Part shown: positions 16,066 to 23,248 of the stretch, one piece after another | Layout: each line of letters begins with the position of its first letter | Position numbering within the stretch: position 1 is the stretch's first letter | Source of the DNA: a virus | Direction: 5' to 3' (one strand) | DNA: 64,000 nucleotides | IMG/VR virus record: IMGVR_UViG_3300047666_001143 | Span: 1-64,000 of that record | Translations under genes and position numbers: made by a program | The notes under the pieces: model-generated | What the model saw: only the letters and a program-made list of their open reading frames with translations | What the model was told of the DNA's origin: nothing | Databases searched by the model: none

Positions 16066-16443
16066 ATGATCAAAACAACAATTATTAAACAAGTAAACGA
16101 ATTAAGAGACATCTGTTACGGAGAATCTTTCAAAGCTGGGTGGCACACTGATATTAAAACAGGTGAACTTTTAGAACGTAATAAAGGAGAAATGATAGCT
16201 TTAATACATTCAGAGGTATCTGAGGCTATGGAAGGGGAAAGAAAGGATTTAATGGATGACCATTTACCAAATCGAAAAATGGCAGAAGTGGAGTTTGCGG
16301 ATGCTGTAATTCGTATTATGGATTATTGTGGTAGGTTTGATTATGATATTGGAGGAGCTATTGTGGAAAAAATAGAGTATAATAGAAATAGAGCTGATCA
16401 TAAAATTGAAAATAGAGTAAAGAACGGCGGTAAAAAGTTTTAA
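16066..16443 (+). CDS. MazG-like nucleotide pyrophosphohydrolase
   Basis: 125 aa, all-alpha. HSEVSEAMEG (E-x2-E) near residue 50 and EFADAVIRIMD (E-x2-D) near 77 are the metal-binding motifs of the MazG/dimeric dUTPase-like superfamily. It probably hydrolyses (d)NTPs to monophosphates, or alarmone-type nucleotides as proposed for phage MazG. Confidence 0.82.
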   Translation: MIKTTIIKQVNELRDICYGESFKAGWHTDIKTGELLERNKGEMIALIHSEVSEAMEGERKDLMDDHLPNRKMAEVEFADAVIRIMDYCGRFDYDIGGAIVEKIEYNRNRADHKIENRVKNGGKKF

Positions 16444-16445
16444 CT

Positions 16446-17030
16446 ATGTACATTAATATTTCAAATTTACTTAAATTGCCAAATCCATTAATGTTACCTT
16501 TTTTGTTGCTTTTAAAACAGGTGCCGAAAAAAGATTTAACTGAAGAGTTGGCAAGGTTAATTGTAGATGACGATTCTTTGAATATATTAATTGAGGAGGA
16601 ATATGTGAAAATTATTAAAGGTAAAAAAGATGCTGATTTTATCTCTTTGTTGAGACTTGGTAAGAAGGGTACTGCATATTTACATTCACTTGAAGAGGCA
16701 GAAGTTTTAGATGAAGATAAAAAGATTTTTGATTGGCTTGCAGAAATCTATAAGAAAAATGATAAGCAAATTGGAAATGGAAAACGTACACAAAGACACA
16801 TTGCATCTTTCAGAGAAAAGACAGGTATCGAAAAAAATAAGTTAGCTTTTTTGTGTGATACTTTTATCAAAGATGATTCTGAAATGGAGTGGTCATTTAA
16901 ATTAGAATATGTATTTTTCAAACCTACAAACGCTTTTCAAACAAGGTTTGTTCTCGAGGATAGTCGTCTATTCAAGTACCATACAAAAAGAAAAGAATTT
17001 TTTGAAAATAAATTTAAAAATATAAAATAA
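16446..17030 (+). CDS. hypothetical protein
   Basis: 194 aa, unknown. The first 20 residues are hydrophobic and Pro-rich, the rest helical and charged, with basic C-terminus ending NKFKNIK. The helical, lysine-rich middle could be a winged-helix or replisome-organiser type domain but no motif is decisive. Confidence 0.6.
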   Translation: MYINISNLLKLPNPLMLPFLLLLKQVPKKDLTEELARLIVDDDSLNILIEEEYVKIIKGKKDADFISLLRLGKKGTAYLHSLEEAEVLDEDKKIFDWLAEIYKKNDKQIGNGKRTQRHIASFREKTGIEKNKLAFLCDTFIKDDSEMEWSFKLEYVFFKPTNAFQTRFVLEDSRLFKYHTKRKEFFENKFKNIK

Positions 17031-17039
17031 ATAGAAACT

Positions 17040-17372
17040 ATGTCAGTAAATATATTAAAATTAAAAAGTAAAAGAGTTTTTGAAAACGAAAAAATAAAAA
17101 TATCATTTTCGACTGGCGATGTTAGTGATTCTCTTTCGGTTTATCTAATTGATGGAGAAGGTAAACAACATCATATTTTATGGGAAATTTCTCCTGACAG
17201 ATGTATTCAGAATTTTGATAAAACCAATGAAAAAATTAAAACTTTTGTTAAAGATAAAATAGATGAATGGGTAAGTGATGAAAAAGAGACTGAAAGATTG
17301 AGAAAAGAAGCAATACAAAAGAGAGAGCACAGGGAAGAAAATAAGTTGACAAAATTAATAGACTCATTTTAA
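17040..17372 (+). CDS. hypothetical protein
   Basis: 110 aa; beta-rich N-terminal half and strongly helical, charged C-terminal half (Arg/Glu/Lys). No family recognised. Confidence 0.55.
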   Translation: MSVNILKLKSKRVFENEKIKISFSTGDVSDSLSVYLIDGEGKQHHILWEISPDRCIQNFDKTNEKIKTFVKDKIDEWVSDEKETERLRKEAIQKREHREENKLTKLIDSF

Positions 17373-17394
17373 ATACCCTAAAACTCTGGGATAT

Positions 17395-17460
17395 ATGATT
17401 AGTAGCGTAAAAATTAATATGGAAAAAATAAGAGGTAATAAATTTAAAAATATAAAATGA
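17395..17460 (+). CDS. possible 21-aa peptide
   Basis: Short ORF with stop overlapping the next ATG (ATGA). Its last seven residues (NKFKNIK) and 22 bases of DNA repeat the end of the gene ending at 17030. It could be a leader peptide or a remnant of a duplication. Confidence 0.25.
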   Translation: MISSVKINMEKIRGNKFKNIK

Positions 17461-17672
17461 ATTCAGAGCATAAAAGAATCAGTAAAATTTCAGCAGATTT
17501 AAAAGATAATGCCGTGATAAAGGCTAGTGATAAGATTTTAGTAATAGTATCAAACAAAGACGGTCTTTGGACTTTAAACGGTAATTTAGGTAATAATAAA
17601 GACGCTGCAAATATGATGCAAAATATTATCGATCAATTAAATAAAACTCAAGAGCAGCAAAGCAAAAATTAA
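17457..17672 (+). CDS. 71-aa hypothetical protein
   Basis: Compact protein with alternating strands and helix, ending in a Gln/Lys/Asn tail. No family recognised. The ATG overlaps the upstream short ORF by four bases. Confidence 0.55.
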   Translation: MNSEHKRISKISADLKDNAVIKASDKILVIVSNKDGLWTLNGNLGNNKDAANMMQNIIDQLNKTQEQQSKN

Positions 17673-17677
17673 ATATT

Positions 17678-17917
17678 ATGAATGAGATTTTTAAAAGTAC
17701 AATAGGTAAGTGTTTTTTATACACGTTGTTAATTGCTTTTCTTTTTTGTGGCTGTAGCAATACCCAAACTAAAAATGTAGAAAATAGTTATGAGACTATA
17801 GTGATAGAAGGATGTGAGTATATTACATACAATAAATTTGGGGGTAATTATGGATATGGTTATATGGCTCACAAAGGTAATTGTAAAGCGTGTACTAAAA
17901 AAAATAATTGCCACTAA
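17678..17917 (+). CDS. small lipoprotein with GCEY motif
   Basis: 79 aa. Hydrophobic YTLLIAFLF then lipobox FCGC (Cys at residue 25), so exported and lipid-anchored. The mature domain (VIEGCEYI ... GYMAHKGNCKAC) has five Cys and resembles short GCEY/HKGNC proteins found in many phages and their hosts. Function unknown; an envelope-modifying role is possible. Confidence 0.7.
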   Translation: MNEIFKSTIGKCFLYTLLIAFLFCGCSNTQTKNVENSYETIVIEGCEYITYNKFGGNYGYGYMAHKGNCKACTKKNNCH

Positions 17918-17973
17918 CTTATTTGTGTATGATTAGTTTTGTGTAGGTTATTAATAAATTAAATAAAAAAGCA

Positions 17974-18195
17974 ATGGATATTAAACAAGAATTTAGAGAA
18001 GAAAAAAATATGGATGTTTACGCTATGAATGTAAATGATGGAAGTTTTAGCAATGTCTATGTAAAATGGCTAGAAGCAAAAATTAATTATACACGTTGTT
18101 GTACGGAGTTGTGCGATTGTGAAGAACCTTACAATGATATAGAAGCGAAACAATGTATGGGTTGCGGTAATTTAGTAGAATATGGACAAGATTAA
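17974..18195 (+). CDS. Cys-rich zinc-binding small protein
   Basis: 73 aa; the second half holds TRCC, C-x3-C-x-C (CTELCDC) and C-x2-C (CMGC), enough for one or two zinc sites. It shares the DNA for TRCC with the gene at 34 and, like the zinc-ribbon gene at 414, is followed by the 66-bp repeat. Start could also be the internal ATG encoding MDVYAMN. Confidence 0.6.
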   Translation: MDIKQEFREEKNMDVYAMNVNDGSFSNVYVKWLEAKINYTRCCTELCDCEEPYNDIEAKQCMGCGNLVEYGQD

Positions 18196-18271
18196 GCACC
18201 ATTACTTACAACTACTGATAAAGAAACTTAAACTGTTCAAAACATTGAAACACAATAATTTAAAACAATAA
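18182..18271 (+). CDS. 29-aa Leu/Lys-rich peptide (split-gene remnant)
   Basis: ATG 18182 overlaps the end of the Cys-rich gene. The peptide (LQLLIKKLKLFKTLKH core) is cationic and amphipathic. Twenty-two residues are identical, including codons, to the leader of the C2H2 finger frame at 624-832, but here a stop follows right after the repeat. It is either a truncated copy of that gene or a peptide in its own right. Confidence 0.35.
   Translation: MDKIKHHYLQLLIKKLKLFKTLKHNNLKQ
18201..18266 (+). repeat. 66-bp exact direct repeat, copy 2
   Basis: Identical to 624-689; flanks differ on both sides, so the edges mark recombination points. Confidence 0.9.
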
Positions 18272-18275
18272 AATA

Positions 18276-18626
18276 ATGAAAAAACTAATTTTAATTTTAT
18301 TAACTGTAATTACATATTCAGTTAATAGTCAGAATACTTTTTACTTTTTTGAATCTACTGTGGTTCCAGAAGTAGACAATAAAAGTAATGTTAATAATAC
18401 ATTTTTATTTAATAATAACTCTTCACTGGTTAATGCCAATACATTTACAGATAATACTCCTATCTTGTTTATGCCACTTATGAATAATGAAAATATAAGT
18501 CAAGATTTATTGGAATTCGATGTGATCAGAAATTCTTTTGGCCATGATGAGTTTAATAAAAGTATGAATTATAATTTGTCCGAAATTAAACCTAATATTA
18601 ACTATTTTAAAAACAATAAAAAATGA
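18276..18626 (+). CDS. secreted protein, Asn-rich
   Basis: 116 aa with a classic signal peptide (basic start, LILILLTVITY, cleavage around residue 18-20). The mature part is low-complexity, Asn/Ser/Phe-rich, with no family match. Exported to the periplasm or outside. Its stop overlaps the following exonuclease start. Confidence 0.6.
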   Translation: MKKLILILLTVITYSVNSQNTFYFFESTVVPEVDNKSNVNNTFLFNNNSSLVNANTFTDNTPILFMPLMNNENISQDLLEFDVIRNSFGHDEFNKSMNYNLSEIKPNINYFKNNKK

Positions 18627-19183
18627 AATACCTTAGCATTGATACAGAAACGACGGGTTTAAATTCAAAAACCTGCGAAATACTATCTTTCTCAGCAGTT
18701 TTGGAAGATACAGACAAACCAAATATACCTGTGGATGATTTACCACATGTACACTTCATCTTTAAAAAAGATTTTATAAAAGGAGAACCCTATGCTTTGA
18801 ATTTGAATAAAGATATCATAGAGATAATTAAAGAAGGTAAAGATGAAAGACTAATTAACGAACTTCAATTCTTTCCTAAATTCAGAGAGTTCTTGAAGGA
18901 AAATAATGTTGAAGGAAAATTAAAAGTGGCTGGAAAAAACTTCAGTTCATTTGACTTAAAATTTATAGATATACTTATGAATGAAGTTTGGGATTTTGGA
19001 TCCTCTATAAAATTCCACCATAGAGTTTTAGATGTTGGACCACTATTTGTTGATTTTAAAAATGACGAATGGATTCCAGACTTAAATATGTGCATGGAAA
19101 GAGCTGGAGTCAAAGGAACAGTGCAACATTGTGCATATGAAGATGCAAAAGATGTAATTAGAGTTTTAAGAACTAAATACTAA
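18623..19183 (+). CDS. DnaQ-like 3'-5' exonuclease (DEDDh)
   Basis: 186 aa. Exo I SIDTETTG (residues 5-12), Exo II GKNFSSFD near 110, Exo III H-C-A-Y-E-D-A (His-x4-Asp) near 174, so the DEDDh class of RNase T and DNA polymerase III epsilon. It may trim RNA or DNA ends. The start overlaps the upstream stop by four bases (ATGA). Confidence 0.88.
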   Translation: MKYLSIDTETTGLNSKTCEILSFSAVLEDTDKPNIPVDDLPHVHFIFKKDFIKGEPYALNLNKDIIEIIKEGKDERLINELQFFPKFREFLKENNVEGKLKVAGKNFSSFDLKFIDILMNEVWDFGSSIKFHHRVLDVGPLFVDFKNDEWIPDLNMCMERAGVKGTVQHCAYEDAKDVIRVLRTKY

Positions 19184-19186
19184 ATT

Positions 19187-19342
19187 ATGGATATAATAGT
19201 ATTATTAATAATACTAATAATAATAAGTGTGGTTTTAGAAATTGCATTTAATCCCAGATTGCATTATACTCATGGAGATCAGCTTCTACTTTGGTACGGG
19301 AGAAAAGTCAGGAAAAGTTACTTAATTTACGATAATAATTAA
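19187..19342 (+). CDS. 51-aa single-pass membrane protein
   Basis: N-terminal membrane helix (residues 3-20, Ile/Leu/Val only), then a short basic domain. Three nt after the exonuclease. Function unknown. Confidence 0.5.
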   Translation: MDIIVLLIILIIISVVLEIAFNPRLHYTHGDQLLLWYGRKVRKSYLIYDNN

Positions 19343-19397
19343 CAACAAATTAAAAGGAGGTTTATTTTGGGAGTCTCCTTTTTTTACATTAACTTTG
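19338..19397 (+). promoter_or_regulatory. promoter cassette with upstream repeat (P8)
   Basis: ATTAACA 19338 and ATTAAAA 19349 (11-bp period), TTTG 19366-19369 in the terminator loop, 20-nt spacer, TAACTTTG 19390-19397. Drives the helicase gene. Confidence 0.6.
19352..19385 (+). terminator. intrinsic terminator
   Basis: AAAAGGAG (19352-19359)/CTCCTTTT (19375-19382), 15-nt loop, T-run to 19385. Confidence 0.7.
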
Positions 19398-19416
19398 CAG
19401 TTAGAAAAATAATTAT

Positions 19417-20514
19417 ATGGCAATAAGACCTTTCAAGGAATTCGCATCAAAAGGATTTGCGGAAATAAAGAAAATACAAACAGGAGAAAAATTACTTCCC
19501 AAAACAGGTTTTGATTTTATAGATGACCATTTAGGATGTATGCTTCCAGGAGATGTTGCTCTTTTAAGTTCTCCTTCTGGAACAGGTAAAACTACCATAG
19601 CTCAAAAAATAAAAAAGAATTTATTGAATATTGAATTGAACCCTGATGCAGCTAACTATGTTTACGTTGACTATAGTTTAGAGATGAAAGTTTTTAATCT
19701 TTTAATGAGGGCTTCTGCGGAAATACTGAAGAAGAAGAAATCTGAAATATTGTTCAATGAGTTCACTGAAGAGGAACAAACAAAAATTAGGGCTTACTAT
19801 GAAACATTGCAAGATGACAGACAATTTTTAGATCAAGTCCCACCAACTCCCGAAGAGTTTTACAATGATGCAAGGGAATTTTGTATTAAACACAAGGATA
19901 AGAGTGCTATATTTTTTAGTTTTGATCACGTTTTATTGGCAAAAGGTTCTGATAAGAAAAGAATGTTAGAGGAATTCGCTGAAAAGATAAACCAGTTAAA
20001 GTTGGAATTTGACAATGTGTATTTTATATTAATATCGCAAAATAATAGACAAATATATTCGAGAATTGCAGAGAAAAGTAATTTAGCAGCACCCAATCCC
20101 ACAGATGTATTTGGGTCTAGTTTCTTAGATCAACTTTGTAGTTTTAATATAGTTTTTTATGCTCCTTTTAAAGCAGGTATAAAAGAGTATATGAAAGTAA
20201 ACCCTACTAGATATCAACATCTTTCTGAATATTTTGGGGAAGAAGATAATAAAGGTAGAGTTAGTTTTCACACTGAAGGTTTAATATTTGCTCATGCTAT
20301 AAAAACAAGAGAGTCAGATAATATGTATAAAGATATATTTGTTATTGACATGGAGTTATCCTCAGAAGAAAAAGAAAATCTAAAAGAGAAAGTAGAAGTT
20401 AAAAGTAGTTCAATGCCAGAATTTAATGAAGATATGCCTAAGAAAGAATTTGTTTTTCCGACTTTAGAGGAAGCTTTTGAAAATGATGACAAGGAAGATG
20501 ACCCTCCATTTTAA
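19417..20514 (+). CDS. DnaB-like replicative helicase (RecA fold)
   Basis: 365 aa, shorter than E. coli DnaB (471) because the N-terminal domain is reduced to about 30 residues. Walker A is SPSGTGKT at 52-59, YSLEM at 86-90 is the DnaB-type signature, Walker B IFFSFD ends at Asp170, and ISQNNR near 202 matches the conserved DnaB segment with Gln sensor. The last 35 residues are acidic and end DDPPF, perhaps a protein-docking tail. It unwinds DNA at the fork with the polymerase at 27289 and a primase (36125 or 12748). Confidence 0.85.
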   Translation: MAIRPFKEFASKGFAEIKKIQTGEKLLPKTGFDFIDDHLGCMLPGDVALLSSPSGTGKTTIAQKIKKNLLNIELNPDAANYVYVDYSLEMKVFNLLMRASAEILKKKKSEILFNEFTEEEQTKIRAYYETLQDDRQFLDQVPPTPEEFYNDAREFCIKHKDKSAIFFSFDHVLLAKGSDKKRMLEEFAEKINQLKLEFDNVYFILISQNNRQIYSRIAEKSNLAAPNPTDVFGSSFLDQLCSFNIVFYAPFKAGIKEYMKVNPTRYQHLSEYFGEEDNKGRVSFHTEGLIFAHAIKTRESDNMYKDIFVIDMELSSEEKENLKEKVEVKSSSMPEFNEDMPKKEFVFPTLEEAFENDDKEDDPPF

Positions 20515-20575
20515 GTTAAAAATTTGTTAAAATCTAAATAAGTCTTTCGGGGCTTATTTTTTTGTTTTATATTTG
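20515..20575 (+). promoter_or_regulatory. promoter cassette with upstream repeat (P7)
   Basis: GTTAAAA 20515 and GTTAAAA 20526 (11-bp period), TTTC 20545-20548 as a weak -33, 19-nt spacer, TATATTTG 20568-20575. Confidence 0.6.
20536..20563 (+). terminator. intrinsic terminator
   Basis: AAATAAGTC/GGCTTATTT, 9 bp with one G-U, loop TTTCGG, seven T following. Confidence 0.75.
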
Positions 20576-20602
20576 CCTTATGGAAGATAATTTAATAAAA
20601 AT

Positions 20603-20914
20603 ATGAAAAAAATAACTGTTAAAGAGTTTGAAAAAGCTGTTAGAATTGTAAAAAAATATTATAAACAATCAAATACTAAAGAAGCTATATTTCAAAGTAT
20701 AGATAAAAATACTTTAATAAAAAATATTAATTCGGGTATTTCAACAAGATTAAAAAATATCCTAGGGGGAATATATGGGGGACTTGAGAATACCACACTA
20801 GGAAATTTAGAAGGTCTCTCAACACATGATTTTATGAGTAAAAGGAATGCAGGTATAAGAACTTTAGTTGAACTTGAAAATTTATGTGATTGTTACAATA
20901 TTAATCTTATATAG
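20603..20914 (+). CDS. RNAP alpha-CTD-like helix-hairpin-helix protein
   Basis: 103 aa. From about residue 48 the pattern S-T-R-L-K-N-I-L ... T-L-G-N-L-E-G-L-S ... F-M-S-K-R-N-A-G-I-R-T-L-V-E-L follows the C-terminal domain of bacterial RNA polymerase alpha (two helix-hairpin-helix units; the R-N-x-G-x-x-T/S-L core is typical). It could bind AT-rich upstream DNA or the sigma factor and redirect host polymerase. It sits directly behind one of the repeat-containing promoters. The assignment is by pattern only. Confidence 0.6.
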   Translation: MKKITVKEFEKAVRIVKKYYKQSNTKEAIFQSIDKNTLIKNINSGISTRLKNILGGIYGGLENTTLGNLEGLSTHDFMSKRNAGIRTLVELENLCDCYNINLI

Positions 20915-20925
20915 AAAAAATAAAT

Positions 20926-21180
20926 ATGAAAGTTTTACCAAAAAGAAGACCAAGAAGATTAGATTTAGGGATACATTATATTGTAAAATTTCAATGGGGG
21001 AATACAATGTTATGTAAATTTATACAGCCTACTAAATGTGGTTTTAATTTCTTAAATATAAAGACTAATAAATGTATTTTAAGACAACATTTATACCCTA
21101 GTAAATGTGAAAATCATATAGGGGAAGATTGGTTTTTTGTAAATGAAACGTTTGAAATAAAAAAGATAAAATTATGTTAG
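20926..21180 (+). CDS. small basic phage protein
   Basis: 84 aa, Lys/Arg-rich start and a beta-rich body with four Cys; no zinc spacing is obvious. Commonly seen type in Bacteroidota phages, function unknown. Overlaps the next ORF by seven bases. Confidence 0.55.
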   Translation: MKVLPKRRPRRLDLGIHYIVKFQWGNTMLCKFIQPTKCGFNFLNIKTNKCILRQHLYPSKCENHIGEDWFFVNETFEIKKIKLC

Positions 21181-21359
21181 GTAGGATATTTAATCGTTGG
21201 ACAAAGTGGAAAGTGTATGAAGAAGATAAAATTATGATAGAAATTACAACTAATCACTTTACTTGGAATCAAAATGAAGTAGAAATATTTTGTGATATTT
21301 ATAAAAGAGAGAACACATATACAGGAGAAGTTCAATATAAAACAGTTAAGAAATATTAA
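21174..21359 (+). CDS. 61-aa hypothetical protein
   Basis: Starts at ATG 21174 inside the end of the gene before; alternative start at the internal ATG 21235. Trp-rich basic N-terminus and beta-rich C-terminus. Unknown. Confidence 0.45.
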   Translation: MLGRIFNRWTKWKVYEEDKIMIEITTNHFTWNQNEVEIFCDIYKRENTYTGEVQYKTVKKY

Positions 21360-21360
21360 T

Positions 21361-21897
21361 ATGAAAGAATTCAGAGAATTTATTTACAATCAACACGATG
21401 TTGTGTGTAATCAAAAATATGCAGGTACTTTACCTTACAGTTGTCATTTAGCTTTTGTAGAAGCACAAGGAAGAAAATTTTTGCACTTATTAGACTCTAA
21501 AGAATATGCTAATTATACAGAAGAAACCGTAGTTTTACATGCTATTATAGCTCATGATTCTATAGAGGATGCTAGGATTACATATAATGATATCCTTAAT
21601 TTTAACAGCGGCCAATCAGAATTTTTCAGGAAGAGTGTTGCTGACATTGTATATTGTGTTACAGATGAAAAAGGTAAGTATAGAAAAGAGCGCAAAAATG
21701 ATAAATATTATGCTGAGTTAAAGAAAAATAAATTGGCTGTTTTTGTTAAACTTGCGGACCTTGCTGCAAATACTTTGTTTAGTAAATTATCTGGAAGTAG
21801 TATGTATGAAAAGTATAAAAAAGAGTGGCTAAACTTTAAAGCAAAACTTTATATAGAAGAGTATAAAGAATTTTTTGATTATATAGAAAATTTGTAA
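21361..21897 (+). CDS. HD-domain protein, alarmone-hydrolase-like
   Basis: 178 aa from ATG 21361. Carries the order of metal and active-site blocks of the SpoT/MESH1 type (p)ppGpp hydrolase: an early His (SCHLAF, near residue 30), H-x4-HDSIEDA near 62-70, and KLADLAANTLF near 140, equivalent to the D-x3-N block. It lacks a synthetase domain. A phage enzyme of this kind could remove (p)ppGpp or a related host signal. Other HD nucleotidases share parts of the pattern, so the substrate is not certain. Confidence 0.7.
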   Translation: MKEFREFIYNQHDVVCNQKYAGTLPYSCHLAFVEAQGRKFLHLLDSKEYANYTEETVVLHAIIAHDSIEDARITYNDILNFNSGQSEFFRKSVADIVYCVTDEKGKYRKERKNDKYYAELKKNKLAVFVKLADLAANTLFSKLSGSSMYEKYKKEWLNFKAKLYIEEYKEFFDYIENL

Positions 21898-21898
21898 T

Positions 21899-22378
21899 AT
21901 GAATAATTACAAAATTTTAAATATACCTTGTAATTCCGATAAGAAAATTATAAAAATTGCATATCGGAAGTTAGTAAAAATACATCATCCTGATAGAGGA
22001 GGTAATAAAGAAGCCTTCATTATAATTCAAAAAGCCTATGAGGATTTATTAGATGGTAAATCTGGGGAAGATATATTTAGTAAAAAAGAGGTTGGTAGTT
22101 CTATAAGGGTTATATCTACTGAAATGGTAGACGGTAGCGCGAAATTTAATTTTAGGTTGTTCTATGTGGATTACATAAATTTTAATAAAAATAAATACCC
22201 AATAAAAACTAATGATTATGCAGGACATATTCTCGTAACTAAAAAAGAACTAGAGGAACTTAATTATGAAGTTATAATGACTTTTAAAGGTAAAAATGGA
22301 AAGTATTTAGAAAAATCGTGGAGTGTTAAACGACCCCTTACAAAGTGGCAAAAATTCAAAAATATATTTAAAAAGTAG
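21899..22378 (+). CDS. J-domain (DnaJ-like) protein
   Basis: 159 aa. Residues 1-55 are a J domain with the diagnostic HPD at 33-35 and flanking helices (AYRKLVKIHHPD ... IIQKAYEDLL). There is no Gly/Phe or zinc-finger region; the remaining 100 residues are a beta-rich domain of unknown family ending in a basic helix. It should recruit host DnaK, for example for replisome remodelling or virion protein folding. One base follows the HD gene. Confidence 0.88.
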   Translation: MNNYKILNIPCNSDKKIIKIAYRKLVKIHHPDRGGNKEAFIIIQKAYEDLLDGKSGEDIFSKKEVGSSIRVISTEMVDGSAKFNFRLFYVDYINFNKNKYPIKTNDYAGHILVTKKELEELNYEVIMTFKGKNGKYLEKSWSVKRPLTKWQKFKNIFKK

Positions 22379-22381
22379 ACT

Positions 22382-23248
22382 ATGAAAGAATTAATGAACA
22401 TACCTATTAATGATGATTTTAATAATGTATTACCTTTAATTGACGATAAATCTATTGATTTAATATTCGCAGATCTCCCATTTAATACTACAAATTGCAA
22501 GTGGGATAGGCCTATACCTTTAAATTGGAATGTAAATGGATTGGAAGAAAAAGATTTTCTAATAGAACAAATGATGCACGGTATTCCATATAAAGAAGTT
22601 TTGGAAAACTGGAAAATCAGGAGGAAAATGGGTTTATGGCAGCATTATAATAGAATAATCAAAGACGATGGTGTCATTTTATTATATGCACAAACTCCTT
22701 TTGATAAAGAGCTTGGAATGTCAAATAAGAAGAATTTGAGGTATGAGTGGATTTGGGAAAAAACGCAAGCAACTGGTCACTTAAATGCAAATAAGATGCC
22801 TATGAAAGCACATGAAAACATTTTAGTGTTTTACAAAAACAAACCTCCAAAAGCAAAGGATTTCAAGAGAACTTATAATTACATTAAGACAACTGGTCAT
22901 TCTCCAGTAAACAGTTACACTAAAAGTATGAAAAATGGTACTGCTGATGGAGAAATTTATGGTAAAACTAAATCTGTTAGTGGTGGAGGTAGTACTGAAA
23001 GGTTTCCCAGAAGTGTTTTGAAGTTTAAATCTGATAAGCAGTTAAGTAAGTTACATTCAACTCAAAAACCCTTGGCTTTAACAGAATATATGATTGAAAC
23101 TTATTCTAATGAGGGTGATATTGTTTTGGATAATTGTGCGGGTTCTTATGTTGTTGCTGAAGCTTCAAATAAACTAAAGAGAAATTGGATTTGCATTGAA
23201 AAAGATGAAAAAATACACAATAAATCAATTAAAGAAAGAAAATTATGA
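22382..23248 (+). CDS. DNA adenine-N6 methyltransferase, beta class
   Basis: 288 aa. Catalytic motif IV is DLPF near residues 31-34, a variant of D-P-P-Y, followed by the T-T-x-C-K-W-D string typical of phage adenine methyltransferases; motif X/I is near the C-terminus (STQKPLAL, then VLDNCAGS). IV before I means beta class. No restriction nuclease gene is adjacent, so this is an orphan enzyme, probably protecting phage DNA from host restriction or marking it. Stop overlaps the next start. Confidence 0.85.
   Translation: MKELMNIPINDDFNNVLPLIDDKSIDLIFADLPFNTTNCKWDRPIPLNWNVNGLEEKDFLIEQMMHGIPYKEVLENWKIRRKMGLWQHYNRIIKDDGVILLYAQTPFDKELGMSNKKNLRYEWIWEKTQATGHLNANKMPMKAHENILVFYKNKPPKAKDFKRTYNYIKTTGHSPVNSYTKSMKNGTADGEIYGKTKSVSGGGSTERFPRSVLKFKSDKQLSKLHSTQKPLALTEYMIETYSNEGDIVLDNCAGSYVVAEASNKLKRNWICIEKDEKIHNKSIKERKL

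Noticed and set aside
17007-17458. 22-bp AT-rich repeat (17007-17028 and 17437-17458)
   Set aside because: Almost pure A/T and short; it also encodes a matching NKFKNIK end, but chance or minor duplication is enough to explain it.
17934-17941. TAGTTTTG as a -7 box before the Cys-rich gene at 17974
   Set aside because: It fits TANNTTTG, but TTTG is only 8 nt upstream and neither repeat class is present; such matches are frequent in AT-rich DNA.
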